A stretch of DNA of 64,000 nucleotides from Corydoras sp. C115 (lineage: Eukaryota; Chordata; Actinopteri; Siluriformes; Callichthyidae). The notes beneath the pieces were generated by a model, which worked only from the letters and a program-made list of their open reading frames with translations, was not told the origin of the DNA and made no database searches. Every line of letters begins with the position of its first letter. The first letter of the stretch is position 1. This document shows, piece after piece, positions 31,315-42,213 of the stretch. The position numbers and the translations under genes were made by a program. The DNA lies in contig JAFMOC010000024.1 in assembly GCA_019802505.1 (NCBI GenBank), forward strand, positions 2,008,001-2,072,000. The letters are read 5' to 3'.

Positions 31315-32152
31315 TTTATGTTAAGACTCTACCTAAATTCAGTACTTGCTTTATAATACTAATTTCCATAGATGTACATAACCACACTCATAAAGTGTTA
31401 TAAGAACATGTCATTAGGCTTCATAACACAAAGTGACATCCATCCATCCATTATCTTCCGCTTTATCCTATATTAGGGTTGCGGTGGGGTTCCCCATGCC
31501 CATCCAGGGGAGAACGTTTCGGGCGCTGGGCAGATACATCCAGGACAGGACATCAATCTATCATTGGGCACACACTTACACACACAGACACAAACACACT
31601 CTATATGGGGCAATTTGGAGAACTCACTTGACTTGATCCATGTTTTTGGACTGTGGGAGGAAACCGGAGGAAACCCACGCGGACACGGGGAGAACATGGA
31701 AACTCCACCCAGATGGGGATTCGAACCAGGAATCCCTAGTGCTGAGAGGCGAAAGTGCTAACCACTAAGCTACCGTGCCACCCACAAAGTGACATAATGC
31801 ATTATAAATTATATATTTTAACCGTTCATCAACTAATTTTAGAGACCAGCAACATAAAACCTAATAACGTTTGAGTTTAACCAGTGATTTTCCTGAAAAT
31901 TGACTTTATAAGTGCTATTAACTGTTTATTAAAGCTTATAAGATCTCTTTACAGGTATAAAGTGTTGTCATTAATTAAGCCTTATGTCAAATTGTTATAA
32001 CAATTTATGACTATGATTATGAACATTATTGATTATTAACAAAGGCTCAATGTTAAATGTCAAATGTTATAAAGCGTTATAAATACTTTAGAAAGCTTTA
32101 TAAATGCACTAATAATGCCTTATAAATACCGGATTCATAGAAAGTGTTATCC
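31315..32152. mobile_element. AT-rich foldback MITE carrying a V-SINE
   Basis: The left end is diverged (ACCTAAATTCAGTACTTGC). The right end TATAAATACCGGATTCATAG..AGTGTTATCC is typical. The V-SINE 31440-31782 sits inside it. Confidence 0.78.
31440..31782 (-). mobile_element. V-SINE copy, full length, (GGAT)n tail
   Basis: A perfect 13-bp duplication CACAAAGTGACAT (31427-31439 and 31783-31795) is part of the host MITE. The copy has a (CATC)n tail, a GGGAGAACGTTTCGGGCGCTGG block, a full V domain and a head GCTAACCACTAAGCTACCGTGCC. The ORFs within are artefacts. Confidence 0.93.
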
Positions 32153-33198
32153 ACTTTATATGTGATTATGAACATCTTCATCATGCGTACTTTATACAAC
32201 TTTATTGCCCAATTTATGATGCATTAAAAATACCATATGTATATTGTTACTGTATATTTGTCATACAAACAGCATAAAAATGGCTATTCTCAAATGTTGA
32301 GGTTAAAATCAATACATCTCCTTAAAAGAAGAGACCAGTCACACACAACTGCCAACAAGGAAAATAATGTTTTATTGCTACATTTGTTTGCATTTTGAAT
32401 GAAACCCTGTTCTGTGTTCTGTGTTGACAAAGAAATACAAAATAAAAGCTAAGGCACCATTCAGGACTCAATACAAAAATCTGAATTTTTATTTACATGG
32501 AAATGCGTTGAAAGCCCTGTTTTCAAAAATAAGGGCAAGTACAGCAGGCCATTCTAGCTGGCATTCTTTTCAAAAAAATGTTTGAAGCCTGGTGGTTTAA
32601 AGACGTGTTTGAATCTCAAAGTACGGTCAGTGTTACATTCATTGCCTTTACCAACAAAATGTGCCATACTTTTTAAACATTGCAGAGTCCTGCACACATG
32701 TCTCATGCAAACATGTGTCATTAATGACACATCGACAAAACATTAAAAAAACATATTGGTCAAAAATACATGTTACTATATTGCAGCTTTAAAGGTTATG
32801 TATATTTAAAACATTTGCTCTACATTTCAGTTGGTTATTGGTTATTTTAACTTATCACCTAGGAACCGTCAGCTTGGATACTTTAGCATGGATTAATTGA
32901 ATATCAGACAAAAAAAAAAACTTGATTGTTTAATAGTATATGGAGAAAAAAACTTTGTTCTTACCAAGAAACAAATACTGGGATCATTTTGGACGTTCAA
33001 CTAATCAAGAGTTCTTGACTGAGTATTCTTTAGCCTTTGTTCTCTTTCTATTTTCTGTGCTCACTCGAGATTGCCAATGTGTAATCAACTGCAAATAAAT
33101 CTACATATTTTTTATTGATTTCTGATATTTTTATTAATGAAATACAATAAGACAGAAATATATAACATTAAAATCCATAAAAATGTATGATAAATACA
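32153..33198. other. No gene or repeat recognised
   Basis: One of the longer repeat-poor stretches. No ORF above background, no splice-flanked frame that I can support. Confidence 0.45.
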
Positions 33199-33553
33199 GG
33201 GCGGCATGGTGGCTCAGTGGTTAGCACGTTTGACTCTCAGCGCTGGGGATCCAGGTTTGAATCCCAATCTGGGTGAAGTTTCCATGTTCTCCACATGTCT
33301 TCAGAAGTTTCTTTCGAGATCTCTGTTTTCCTCCCCAATCAAAAAAGATGAATTCAAGGTAAATTGAATGCTCTAAATTGCCCTATATAGATTGTGTTCT
33401 TGTGTGCGTGTTTGTGTGAGTGAGCCCAGGGATAGATGGGCGTCCTGTCTTGGGTGCATCTGCCCAGAGCCTGAAACGTTCTCCCCTGGATGGGCATAGG
33501 AAACCACCCAACACTAGTAGAGGATCAAGTGGAAGATAATAAATGAATGAATG
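33199..33553 (+). mobile_element. V-SINE copy, full length
   Basis: GGGCGGCATGGTGGCTCAGTGG head, B box GGTTTGAATCCC, V domain, GTCCTGTCTTGGGTGCATCTGCCCAG and a tail of (GAAT)n. Confidence 0.9.
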
Positions 33554-34210
33554 CATGTCTATACCTAAACATGGCCATTTAGCTAATGGTGTTTTTATTA
33601 ACGTATTTTCTCTGTGTGAAGTAAATAACTTTCATTATATTTTGAATTACATTTGGAATTACTGAGCATTTTCAGTACATTTATTGTTGGTAGCCATACT
33701 GTTGGCCATACACACACACTCTATTTATACGTTCATACCCTCTTCTTCTTTAACTTGTGCTTGTGCTTACAAAAGCTTGTATTTCAAAAGATAATGAAAT
33801 GCTTTTCAAAAGTAATTTACTTTATTCACTTAATAACTGTTTTGTACATGAGTAAACTGTTTTCAAATTCACCTTTCAACTGAAAATCCTACCTGAATTG
33901 CCTTGTCATATTTTTTTGTAATGTCACTGAGGTGTTGCTTAAGGGTGTTAAACATATTATTTCTAGTTTCTCGTTTCTTAATTTTCCCCAGGTTTATGAT
34001 TACGTGAAAGGCACCTCATTCCAGAATTTCACAAACATGTATCGTTGATTGTCGTCAGGCAGTTGACAAGGTGTTGAACTCACACTTGAACTCGATGAAA
34101 TGTGTGCGAGTTTGAGTGCTGTAGCCAACAAAGTTCAAAGATGAGGACAAAAAAGGCTTGTTTAAAATGACCAAGCAAAACCTTTCCATTTAATATAATA
34201 AAGTAATTGC
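33554..34210. other. No gene recognised
   Basis: The ORF 33653-33883 has no recognisable domain. No repeat family seen. Confidence 0.4.
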
Positions 34211-34534
34211 TGGGTGGCATTGTGGCTTAGTGGTTAGCACATTCATGCCTGCAACTGAGCGCTAGGTATTCAGGTTCGAATCCTGATCTGGGTGTAGTTT
34301 CCATGTTCTCTCCCTTTCAGCATGGGTTTCCTCCAGGTTCTCCGGTTTTCTCCCACAAAAACATGGATTCAAGATGAATTAGCTGCTCTAAATTTCCCCA
34401 ATATAGTGTATGTGTGTGTGCGCACTGTCCTGTGTGTATCTGCCCAATTTTCGAAACGTTTTCCTCTGGATGGACATGGGGAACCCTTCTGTGACCCTAG
34501 TCCCTAGTATGGAATTAAGTTAATTAAGAGATAA
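34211..34534 (+). mobile_element. V-SINE, first of three in a row
   Basis: GGGTGGCATTGTGGCTTAGTGG head, B box GGTTCGAATCCTG, V domain CTCCGGTTTTCTCCCAC, short body and GACCCTAGTCCCTAGTATGG. Confidence 0.87.
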
Positions 34535-34540
34535 TAAGAT

Positions 34541-34887
34541 AACACGGTGGCTTAGTGGTTAGCACATTTGCCTCTTAGCACTGGGGATCCAGGTTCGAAT
34601 CCCAATCTGGATGGAGTTTTCATGTTCTCCCCATGTCCACATGGGTTTCCTCCAGGTTCTTAGGTTCCCTCCCACAGTCCAAAAACTTTGATTCAAGCTA
34701 TATTGAATGCTCTGAATTGCCCCATATAGAGTTTGTTTGTTTGTGTGTCTATGTGAGTCTGTGATAGACTGGCATCCTGTCCAAGGTGCGCTGCTTGGTG
34801 CCCAAAATGTTCTCCCCTGTATGGGCATGGGGCCATCATGACCCTATTAGAAAATAGTAGATAATGAATGAATGAATGAATGAATCC
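34541..34887 (+). mobile_element. V-SINE, second of three in a row
   Basis: ACACGGTGGCTTAGTGGTTAGCAC head, B box GGTTCGAATCCC, V domain and (GAAT)n tail at 34864-34885. Confidence 0.88.
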
Positions 34888-34894
34888 CACAAAA

Positions 34895-35184
34895 GGCAGC
34901 ATGGTGGCATAGTGGTTAGATAGTCAGCCTGTCAGCGCTGGGGCTCTAGGTTCAAACCTCGATCTGGGGTGAGTTTCCATGTTGTCCACATGTCCGAATG
35001 GGATTCCATTGGGTTACAAAAAATGACCCCTATATTATGTTTATCTGATTGAGTGAGTGTGTGCCCTATCCTGCTTGTATCTGCCCAGCGCCTGAAACGT
35101 TCTCACTTGGAGGGGCATGGTGAACCTCCCTCTGTGACCCTAGTAGAGGATTAAAGGGGAAGATCATGAGATGAAATGAATCCC
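34895..35184 (+). mobile_element. V-SINE, third of three in a row
   Basis: GGCAGCATGGTGGCATAGTGG head and a truncated V domain (TGGGATTCCATTGGG), then GCCCAGCGCCTGAAACGTTC and GACCCTAGTAGAGGATTAAAGG. Confidence 0.85.
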
Positions 35185-36215
35185 ACAGTTCTTTAAGTAC
35201 AGTGAGCCTAGGTAAGAAATGGGAAAATTTATAGAATGTGTCTTTTGGAGAAGAATGACCTGAAAAGGATGTCCACAAAACTAAGTTGTGATTAATTACA
35301 GCTGGTACATGGCTGAAGTGAGCCAGGGACAGATGCCGGACACCAATTATGGTTGTCCTGAAGATTGAGCCTTGTTGATCACATGATCAACAAAGTCAAT
35401 GACATCTGTTGGGTCTGTGACAAATTGCAATTTGGACCTGTTGTCCGAATGTGCCCAAGGTCTTTGATGAAGATGGATTTAATGATGTCTGAGCCATATT
35501 TTCAATAGGGAAAAAAATATTTTTTTTCTATACTAGCTTCATTCCTAGGCAATAACAAAAGTTACAGCAGGCCAGCATAGTAAATTTTTTAAATCTGTCC
35601 AGGCCTGCATTTGCTAGAATGGACCAAAACCTTGCAGTCTTGCAGGTTATTTTCATCCAGTGCCTCAATACGCACAGTATTTATGTCTAAGATTTAGTGT
35701 GAAAAAGAGGGTCTACTCATAGACGTGGTCATTATTTTAAGTTAAGGTGTACACCTTATTGGGCAAGTGAGTATTTTGATCATGTTATCAGTTATATGCA
35801 TATTTTCCAACTCCCAGTTGTATAAACTTGAATTCCTATTGGTTTAAAGCATATCAGGTTAAGTCTATTTGAGTAATGAGGAAGGGAAGGTGTAGCTTAA
35901 GGAGAACACCTTGTATTAAGGTGTGCATAATTAAGTGATGAGAGGCTCTATTGTTGCATTTATTTATTTCAAGCATTCAAATATTTTATTTCTCATTCCA
36001 ACAATATCTCATTCCAACAATATAATATGATAAATGTTAAAAAGTTATAATGTAAGTTATAGTGTAAGTTTAGTCCAGTGCAATTGTTCATATCTGAATA
36101 AACAAAAAGTACTGTTTTGCATCCGTAGTGACCGCTGCGAGTCACAGCCACTGCCATATTGAATATTTACTTATTTTTATTTACTGTAATTATTTATATG
36201 TAGTTATAAGCTCAC
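35185..36215. other. No gene recognised; unassigned moderately GC DNA at 35280-35480
   Basis: 35280-35480 looks less AT-rich than its surroundings (GAGCCAGGGACAGATGCCGG, a GATCACATGATC palindrome) but contains no open frame or known repeat that I can name. Confidence 0.35.
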
Positions 36216-36216
36216 A

Positions 36217-36329
36217 GAATTAGGGTCGAGGAGTTGGGGTTCTCTATGCCCACCCAGATAAGAATATTTTGGGCGCTGGGCTGATACACCCAGGATAGGG
36301 CGCCAATCTATCATTGGGCACAATCTCAC

Positions 36330-36383
<54 letters not shown>

Positions 36384-36425
36384 TATATAGGGTGCAATTT
36401 TTAGAAACCAGAGAACCAGAGTACC
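36217..36425 (-). mobile_element. V-SINE 3' half with (CA)n
   Basis: TTAGGGTCGAGGAGTTGGGG, GGGCGCTGGGCTGATACACCCAGGAT, (CA)n at 36333-36380, ending AGAAACCAGAGAACCAG. The head is missing. Confidence 0.8.
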
Positions 36426-36802
36426 ACTCCCGTTGTCCAAAGGCATGATATTCGTAATACAATTATATCCGTCCCACAAGATAATTTTACATTGATGTAT
36501 TATTATTGTTATTAATGGCCCGTAAATTTGTTTCTTTGGACCATGTTTAAATTTTAAATGTGTATGATTTTGACAGGAACATTTTTATGGAAAACAGAAA
36601 TATTTTTAATACGACATTTAAAGTTTGTTTTTCTAAAATGGGCCAAGAACCTTTGTGGAAAAGCATAATTTTTATTAAAAATTTTTCATGTTTTTTTGGC
36701 AGTGTGTTCATAGTTGTAACTTTTATAATTATAATTATAGCAAGCAAATATTTTTTTATATATATAAAGTTTAAGTGCATTTATTGTGGAATAATATTCC
36801 TG

Positions 36803-37097
36803 TACGGTGAATTTGTGGTTAGCATCTTCGCCTTTCAATCTGGCTGGAGTTTCCATGTCCTGCCTGTATCCGCATGGGTTTCTTCCAGGTTCTCCTGTTT
36901 CCTCCTACAGTCTAAAAACATTGATTCAAGGTAAATTAAATGCTTTAAATTGCCTCATATAGTGTGAGTGACTGAGCCTAGTGATAGATTGTTGCCCTGT
37001 CCTGGGTGTATCTCCCAAAATGTTCCCCCTGGATGGGCATGGGGAACCCCCCACAACACTATTAGAGGATTAAGTGTAAGATAAGGAATAAATAAAT
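36803..37097 (+). mobile_element. V-SINE copy with damaged head
   Basis: GTACGGTGAATTTGTGGTTAGCATC, CTGGCTGGAGTTTCCATGTCC, V domain GGTTTCTTCCAGGTTCTCC and GATTAAGTGTAAGATAAGG. Confidence 0.82.
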
Positions 37098-37539
37098 CTT
37101 CTGAAAAAATACTTTTAGTGTTTTATAAATCTTTATCCTTTTAGGCCTGCAAACTAAAGTGTGATTCACCTTTGGTTGTAAAGAATTAAAATTCGGTTGC
37201 AAGGTAATTCAAAGAAAGATATGAAATAGAGCACAGCTACTAATGGTAATGGTTTATTGTGTGCATTGGGACAGTCATAAATTTCCTGCTCTATCATTAT
37301 GATTCAGTTTAGATGGGAAAATCTCATATAATTTGCTTTAGACATAAGAAATTAAAGTCTGTCACTTTGCTTTATGAATGTGTGCCAGGAGAAAGTAAAA
37401 AAATTCCAGATCTAAATAGTAATGACTATTACTATTGAGTAGGAGGACATACTATGAGATCATGAAAATCGAGGTGGAGCATGGCAGGTGTACTGTATAT
37501 CTTATAACTGCTGTACATTTATGTGAAGCATAGTGGCAA

Positions 37540-37650
37540 AATAAAAACAACTTTCCCCAGGACCAAGATTCTATTCAAGAACAACAATCCACACAATACA
37601 GCATAGAGAGCATAATATAAGCAAATACAAAACACAATACAATGTGCAAA
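37540..37650. mobile_element. LINE tail-like fragment, repeated at 37840
   Basis: The block AACTTTCCCCAGGACCAAG..CAACAATCCACACA recurs, diverged, at about 37835-37905, once outside and once inside the element that starts at 37729. Confidence 0.4.
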
Positions 37651-38287
37651 CAATAATTATAAAAAAAAATATGATGAAAGATTCATGAGTTGGGACAATA
37701 AAGTAAGTGCAGGCTAGATTGTAGTGCCCACTGTTGCCAATTGGGCAAATTTGTCACTTTATTTAGTGACTTTTCAGACCCTCTAACAACTTATGGCGGG
37801 TTGTGTGCAGTAACACTGCAAAACTAAATAAAATTTCCCCAGGACCAAGGTTCCAAACAGGACAACAATCCACACAGTATGAAGAGCATTAAGTTCATAA
37901 TAAGAGCAAATACAATAATTCAAAGAAAAAAGTGACTAGCGACAATTCAAGTGACGTTTTCTGGTGTTATTTAAGACTTTTGGATACACACATGTTCTTC
38001 AGTTTCTGTTAGCGATCTTAGCAGGTTCTGCCATGAGCCCTGTTCCACAACGCTCTCAGTGCTCAAGTCTCACAGTCAGAACAGACCCGCATCGCGCCAT
38101 GTCCAAACTGCAACTGGTCTGCGAATGCCTGAAACTGCCATTGACCCTGCCTACTAATTACAGAGCAGGATCTAAATACATCTTACACAACTCAGTCACT
38201 TACCTTGTCCATGGTGTGTGCCTCTATGTAAAAAGCTACACATTTAGCTAAGTAACTAAAAATGTATTTATGTAAATTTTTGATTTA

Positions 38288-38640
38288 TTCATTCATTCAT
38301 TCATTATCTCCCGCTTTATCCTCTATTAGGGTCGTGGTGGGGTTCCCCATGCCCATCCAGGGGAGAACATCTTGGGCACTGGGCAGATAGACCCAGGACA
38401 GGGCGCCAATCCATCGCTGGGCACACACACTCACTCACACAGACACACTCTATATGGGGCAATTTTGAGAATTCAATTGACTTGATCCATGTTTTTGGAC
38501 TGTGGGAGGAAACTGGAGAACCCGGAGGAAACCCACGCAGACACGGGGAGAACATGGAAACTCCACCCAGATGGGGATTCGAACCGGGAACCCCCAGCGC
38601 TGAGAGGCGAACATGCTAACCACTAAGCCACCGTGCCACC
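38288..38640 (-). mobile_element. V-SINE copy, full length
   Basis: A perfect 13-bp duplication AATTTTTGATTTA (38275-38287 and 38641-38653) is present. The tail is (ATTC)n, with a complete body, V domain and head CCACTAAGCCACCGTGCCACC. It is little diverged. Confidence 0.95.
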
Positions 38641-39009
38641 AATTTTTGATTTATGTGAAAATAAATAATGTAATGTGGGTCTAGACAAAGCACTGAAGTC
38701 ATTAAGTTATTTTAAAAGCAAAACAAAAATCAACAGAAGTTTAGAGCTTATTTGTACTTCTAAAATATTCATTGTGTTTTTTTTACTCACCTTTTTTCAG
38801 TCACATCGCGCCACGTCCAAACAGCCACTAAACTGCGCATGCCCAAAGCTGCCATTGACCCTCTGTCTCCTAATTACAGAGCAGAATGGAAATACAAATG
38901 CAATTATCTTACAGTGTCAGTCACTTTTACCTTATTCATAGTGTGTGCCTTTATGTAAAAAGCTACAAAAATTTATTTATGTAATTTACGTAAAAATTTA
39001 TTTAATGTA

Positions 39010-39372
39010 TGGTGGCACGGTGGCTTAGTGGTTAGCACGTTCGCCTCTCAGCACTAGGGATTCCCAGTTCGAATCCCCATCTGGGTGGAGTTTCCATGTT
39101 CTCCCCGTGTCTGCGTGGGTTTCCTCCGGGTTCTCCAGTTTCCTCCCACAGTCCAAAAACTTGGATCAAGTCAATTGAATTCTCAAAATTGCCCCATATA
39201 GAGTGTGTCTGTGTGAGTGAGTGTGTGCCCAGCGATAGATTGGCGCCCTGTCCTGGGTCTATCTGCCCAGCACCCAAGATGTTCTCCCCTGGATGGGCAT
39301 TAGGGAACCCCACCGTGACCCTAATAGAGGATAAAGCGGGAGATAATGAATGAATGAATGAATGAATGAATA
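39010..39372 (+). mobile_element. V-SINE copy, full length
   Basis: GGTGGCACGGTGGCTTAGTGG to (GAAT)n at 39346-39370, in the second unit of the triplicated array and opposite in direction to the copy at 38288. It shares the GAGATAAAGCGG-type 3' end and CCAAGATGTTCTCCCC with the 38288 copy, so the two are close relatives. Confidence 0.93.
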
Positions 39373-40029
39373 AATCAAAAATTTACAGTACAGTCAAACG
39401 AAGCAATAAAGTCATTAAGTTATTTTAAGAAATGAAGCAAAAAAATCAACAGAAGTTCATTTGTTAGCATGTTTGTAGGTAGCATATTTAGAATGTCTTT
39501 TTTACTTTTTTTTTTTTCAGTCGCACATTCAGAGCAGACCCACGTCCACACTGAATCTGAACTGCGCATGCCCAAAGCTACCACTGACTCCTGTCTCCTA
39601 ATTTCAGAGTGGGATGTAAATACAAATGCAGTTATCTTACATAATGTCAGTCACTTAGCTCACACACAGTTTGTGCCTCTATGTAAAAAGCTACACATTT
39701 AACTAGGTTACTAAAAATCGAAATATGTACATGTAATTTATGTAAAAATAAATAATCTAATGTGGTTTGAGACAAAGCATTGAAGTTATTAAGGTATTTT
39801 AAGAAATGACTGTTTATTTCAGAAGCAAAAAAAAGTCAGCAGAAGATTTTTTTTTTCAATCTCACAATGTTTATTCCTTAAACACTCAAATGGACTATTA
39901 TGCAAATTAGGCAATTATGTCATTTTGCGACTTCTAGCAATTTTTAGGAAAGCCAATATCTATGTTACTTACTGAGGAGTTGCCAACAGTAGCAGTGTCT
40001 CTTTTTGTTCAATTATTTGGAGCAATAAA

Positions 40030-40480
40030 GTGTGTTTATTTCAAGGTACAGTTATTAGCTGCTGTTTGGTCTAGTTCTATTGAGGTAGTGTGTGTTCAGA
40101 CCAGACTCGGATGATTTGAGGAGTCTGATATCTTGGGGAAAGAAACTGTTGAACATTTTGAATGTGGGGAACTGAATGCTTCAGTAACTTTTTCCAGTAT
40201 GGATGTTTTGGATTGGTGTAAGCAATCTTCCACAATGCGGTTTGCTTTGTGGATGCAGTGTGTGGTGTAAATGTTTGTGATTGATGGGATGGGCCACAGA
40301 TGATCTTCTCAGCTGTACTTACTATCCTCTGCGGGGACTTGCAATTCAAGATGGTGCATGGTAAATTCCCAAACCAGGCAGTGGACCAGCTGTTCAGGGT
40401 GCTCTCAATTATAGAGCTGGACATCTCCCAGTCAGGAAGTCCAGTAACCAGTTGCAGAAGGAAGTATTCAGGCCTTGTAG
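40030..40480 (-). pseudogene. LINE ORF2 C-terminus and 3' UTR, decayed
   Basis: The minus frame 40077-40424 contains IIESTLNSWSTAWFGNLPC, the start of the thumb-to-C-terminal region of CR1/Rex/L2-type LINE proteins (family pattern IES.L..S.TAWFGN). The normal downstream region (ADPSHPLY.., FIPTAI..) is replaced by frame-shifted sequence. The 3' end on the minus strand lies near the CACTTTATTGCTCC block at about 40020-40035. It is 5' truncated and dead. Confidence 0.75.
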
Positions 40481-40577
40481 ATTAAGCTTTTTGCTGAAAA
40501 ATGTTTCTGTGAGGCCAAAATACATAACCGACACTAAGTCACTTGAGCAGTTTTACACACTTTGCATTTTGCGTCAC

Positions 40578-40726
40578 ACACATCACACACCCAGTGATAG
40601 TTTGGCGCCCTGTCCTGGGTGTATCTTCTCTGCGAACGAAATGTTCTCCCCTGGATGGGCATGGGACCCTAGTAGAGGATTAAGCAGATTATGAATGAAT
40701 GAATGAATGAATGAATGAATGAATAA
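40578..40726 (+). mobile_element. V-SINE 3' end
   Basis: CACCCAGTGATAGTTTGGCGCCCTGTCCTGGGTG to a (GAAT)n tail. It has no head. Confidence 0.85.
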
Positions 40727-41078
40727 AAGTGTTATAAGAACATGGCATTAGGCTTTATAACACAAATTGACATAATGTGTTAAAATTATATATTATAACT
40801 TATCGTTCTTATATTATCTTATATTATAACTAGTGACATGAAGCCTTAGTAGTGTTATCATCTTGTTTTAACTAAGAATGTCTATTAAAATTATAATACT
40901 ATTACATTATAATGCACTATGAAAAATTGTTATAACAATTTATGACTATGATTATGAACATCTATATACATTAATAAACACTTTTGACAAATGCTATAAA
41001 GCATTATGAATACTATATGAAGCTTTATAAATGCACTTATAATGCATTATGAATACCGGATTCATAGAAAACGTTACC
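40727..41078. mobile_element. AT-rich foldback MITE, partial
   Basis: It starts in the middle (AAGTGTTATAAGAACATGGCATTAGG) next to the SINE tail, and ends with ATTATGAATACCGG..AAACGTTACC. Confidence 0.8.
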
Positions 41079-41256
41079 AAGCCATTTGTGGCAGAAAAGA
41101 TTTGAGTTGTTTGTAAATGGGGACTGAGTCAGATAATCAGAAGTGGTAAGACACACCTTGGGTGCAAGTGTCTGTGTGGGGGCAGGTGATGTGATGGAGG
41201 AACAAAGGAAACGTGTGCACCGAAAGAGCTGAACACTTGTCTATGTTTGCGTGACT

Positions 41257-41281
41257 GTATGTGTGATGTGTGTGTGTGTGT

Positions 41282-41315
<34 letters not shown>

Positions 41316-41387
41316 ACTTCACCGATAAATGTTTTACCAAGAGAAGACATGCAGAAAGTGAGCTGAAACACCTGCCGTAATGTGTGT

Positions 41388-41460
<73 letters not shown>
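41257..41460. repeat. Two (TG)n blocks
   Basis: Runs at about 41263-41312 and 41381-41459, separated by 68 bp of unique sequence (TTAACTTCACCGATAAATG..). The poly-(Thr-His) ORFs on the minus strand are artefacts. Confidence 0.95.
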
Positions 41461-41463
<3 letters not shown>

Positions 41464-41731
41464 GCACCTTTTTTTATATATAGCTTATTGTATCCTTTAG
41501 GTTTTTAATATAGCATTTAAGCCCAATTTTAAGACATTCACGAAGTAAACTGAAAAGCTATTTTCTAATCTATCGAGCAGTTATTATCTTCATCAGTACA
41601 GAATTTATTAACTATAAATGCGTTAATATTTGTTAGTTATTTTAATAAATGCTGGTATATAGACCCTAAGGTTACAGTGACAATAAAGATGTGAGGTATA
41701 GTCAATAATTTACATTTTCCATGTCAGTTAA

Positions 41732-41937
41732 TACATTCATTCATTCATTCATTATCTCCCGCTTAATCCTATATTAGGGTCACGGTTGGGTTCCTCATGC
41801 CCATCCAGGGGAGAACGTCTCAGGCGCTGGGCAGATAGACCCAGGACAGGGCGCCAATCTATCGCTGGGCACACACTCACTCACATAGACACGCACACAT
41901 ACACACTCTATATGGGGCAATTTGGAGAACTCAAATC
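41732..41937 (-). mobile_element. V-SINE 3' half
   Basis: (ATTC)n tail, ATCTCCCGCTTAATCC, GGGAGAACGTCTCAGGCGCTGG, stopping at TTTGGAGAACTCAA. It is followed by a short echo ATCTATCGCTGGGC (41945-41958). Confidence 0.85.
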
Positions 41938-41978
41938 TATCTAATCTATCGCTGGGCGTCAGTTAATACACCCAAGTT

Positions 41979-42213
41979 TATTCATTAATTTGTTAATTTC
42001 CACTTTATTCTATATGATGATCGTGGGAGGGTTCCTCATGCCCATCCAGGGAAGAACATTTTGGGCACTGGGCAGATACACACATGACAGGGTGCCAATC
42101 TTTCGTTGGGAAAACTCACTCAAACATGGAAACTCCACCCACATCAGGATTGGAACCAGGATCCCCCCCAACGAGAGGCGATCATGCTGACCACTAAGCC
42201 ACCATGCCACCCC
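41979..42213 (-). mobile_element. V-SINE copy with internal deletion
   Basis: CCACTTTATTCTATATGATGATCG, GGGCACTGGGCAGATACACACATG, then a jump to AACATGGAAACTCCACCC and the head CCACTAAGCCACCATGCCACCC. The deletion removes the V domain. Confidence 0.85.

Larger units (their letters stand above)
38030..39850. repeat. Three direct copies of a 250-bp-plus unit, broken by two V-SINEs
   Basis: Units begin at about 38045, 38800 and 39520. Each has AACTGC(A/G)..ATGCC(C/T)(A/G)AA, CTAATTACAGAGC or a variant, a TCAGTCACTTA stretch, GTGTGCCTCTATGTAAAAAGC and, further on, AAGCA(C)TGAAGT(C/T)ATTAAG. The short ORFs over them (37964, 38675, 39469) repeat the same peptide pieces and are not genes. Confidence 0.8.
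37729..39991. mobile_element. Probable hAT-like element with triplicated interior
   Basis: The left end CACTGTTGCCAATTGGG and the right end GAGTTGCCAACAGTA form imperfect inverted repeats. The flanking 8-mers are GTAGTGCC (37721-37728) and GCAGTGTC (39992-39999), 6 of 8 identical. The inside holds three related units and two V-SINEs. No transposase frame was found. The assignment to hAT is inference from the ends. Confidence 0.5.

Noticed and set aside
41129..41467. Thr-His repeat ORF
   Set aside because: It is a reading of (CA)n/(TG)n microsatellites.
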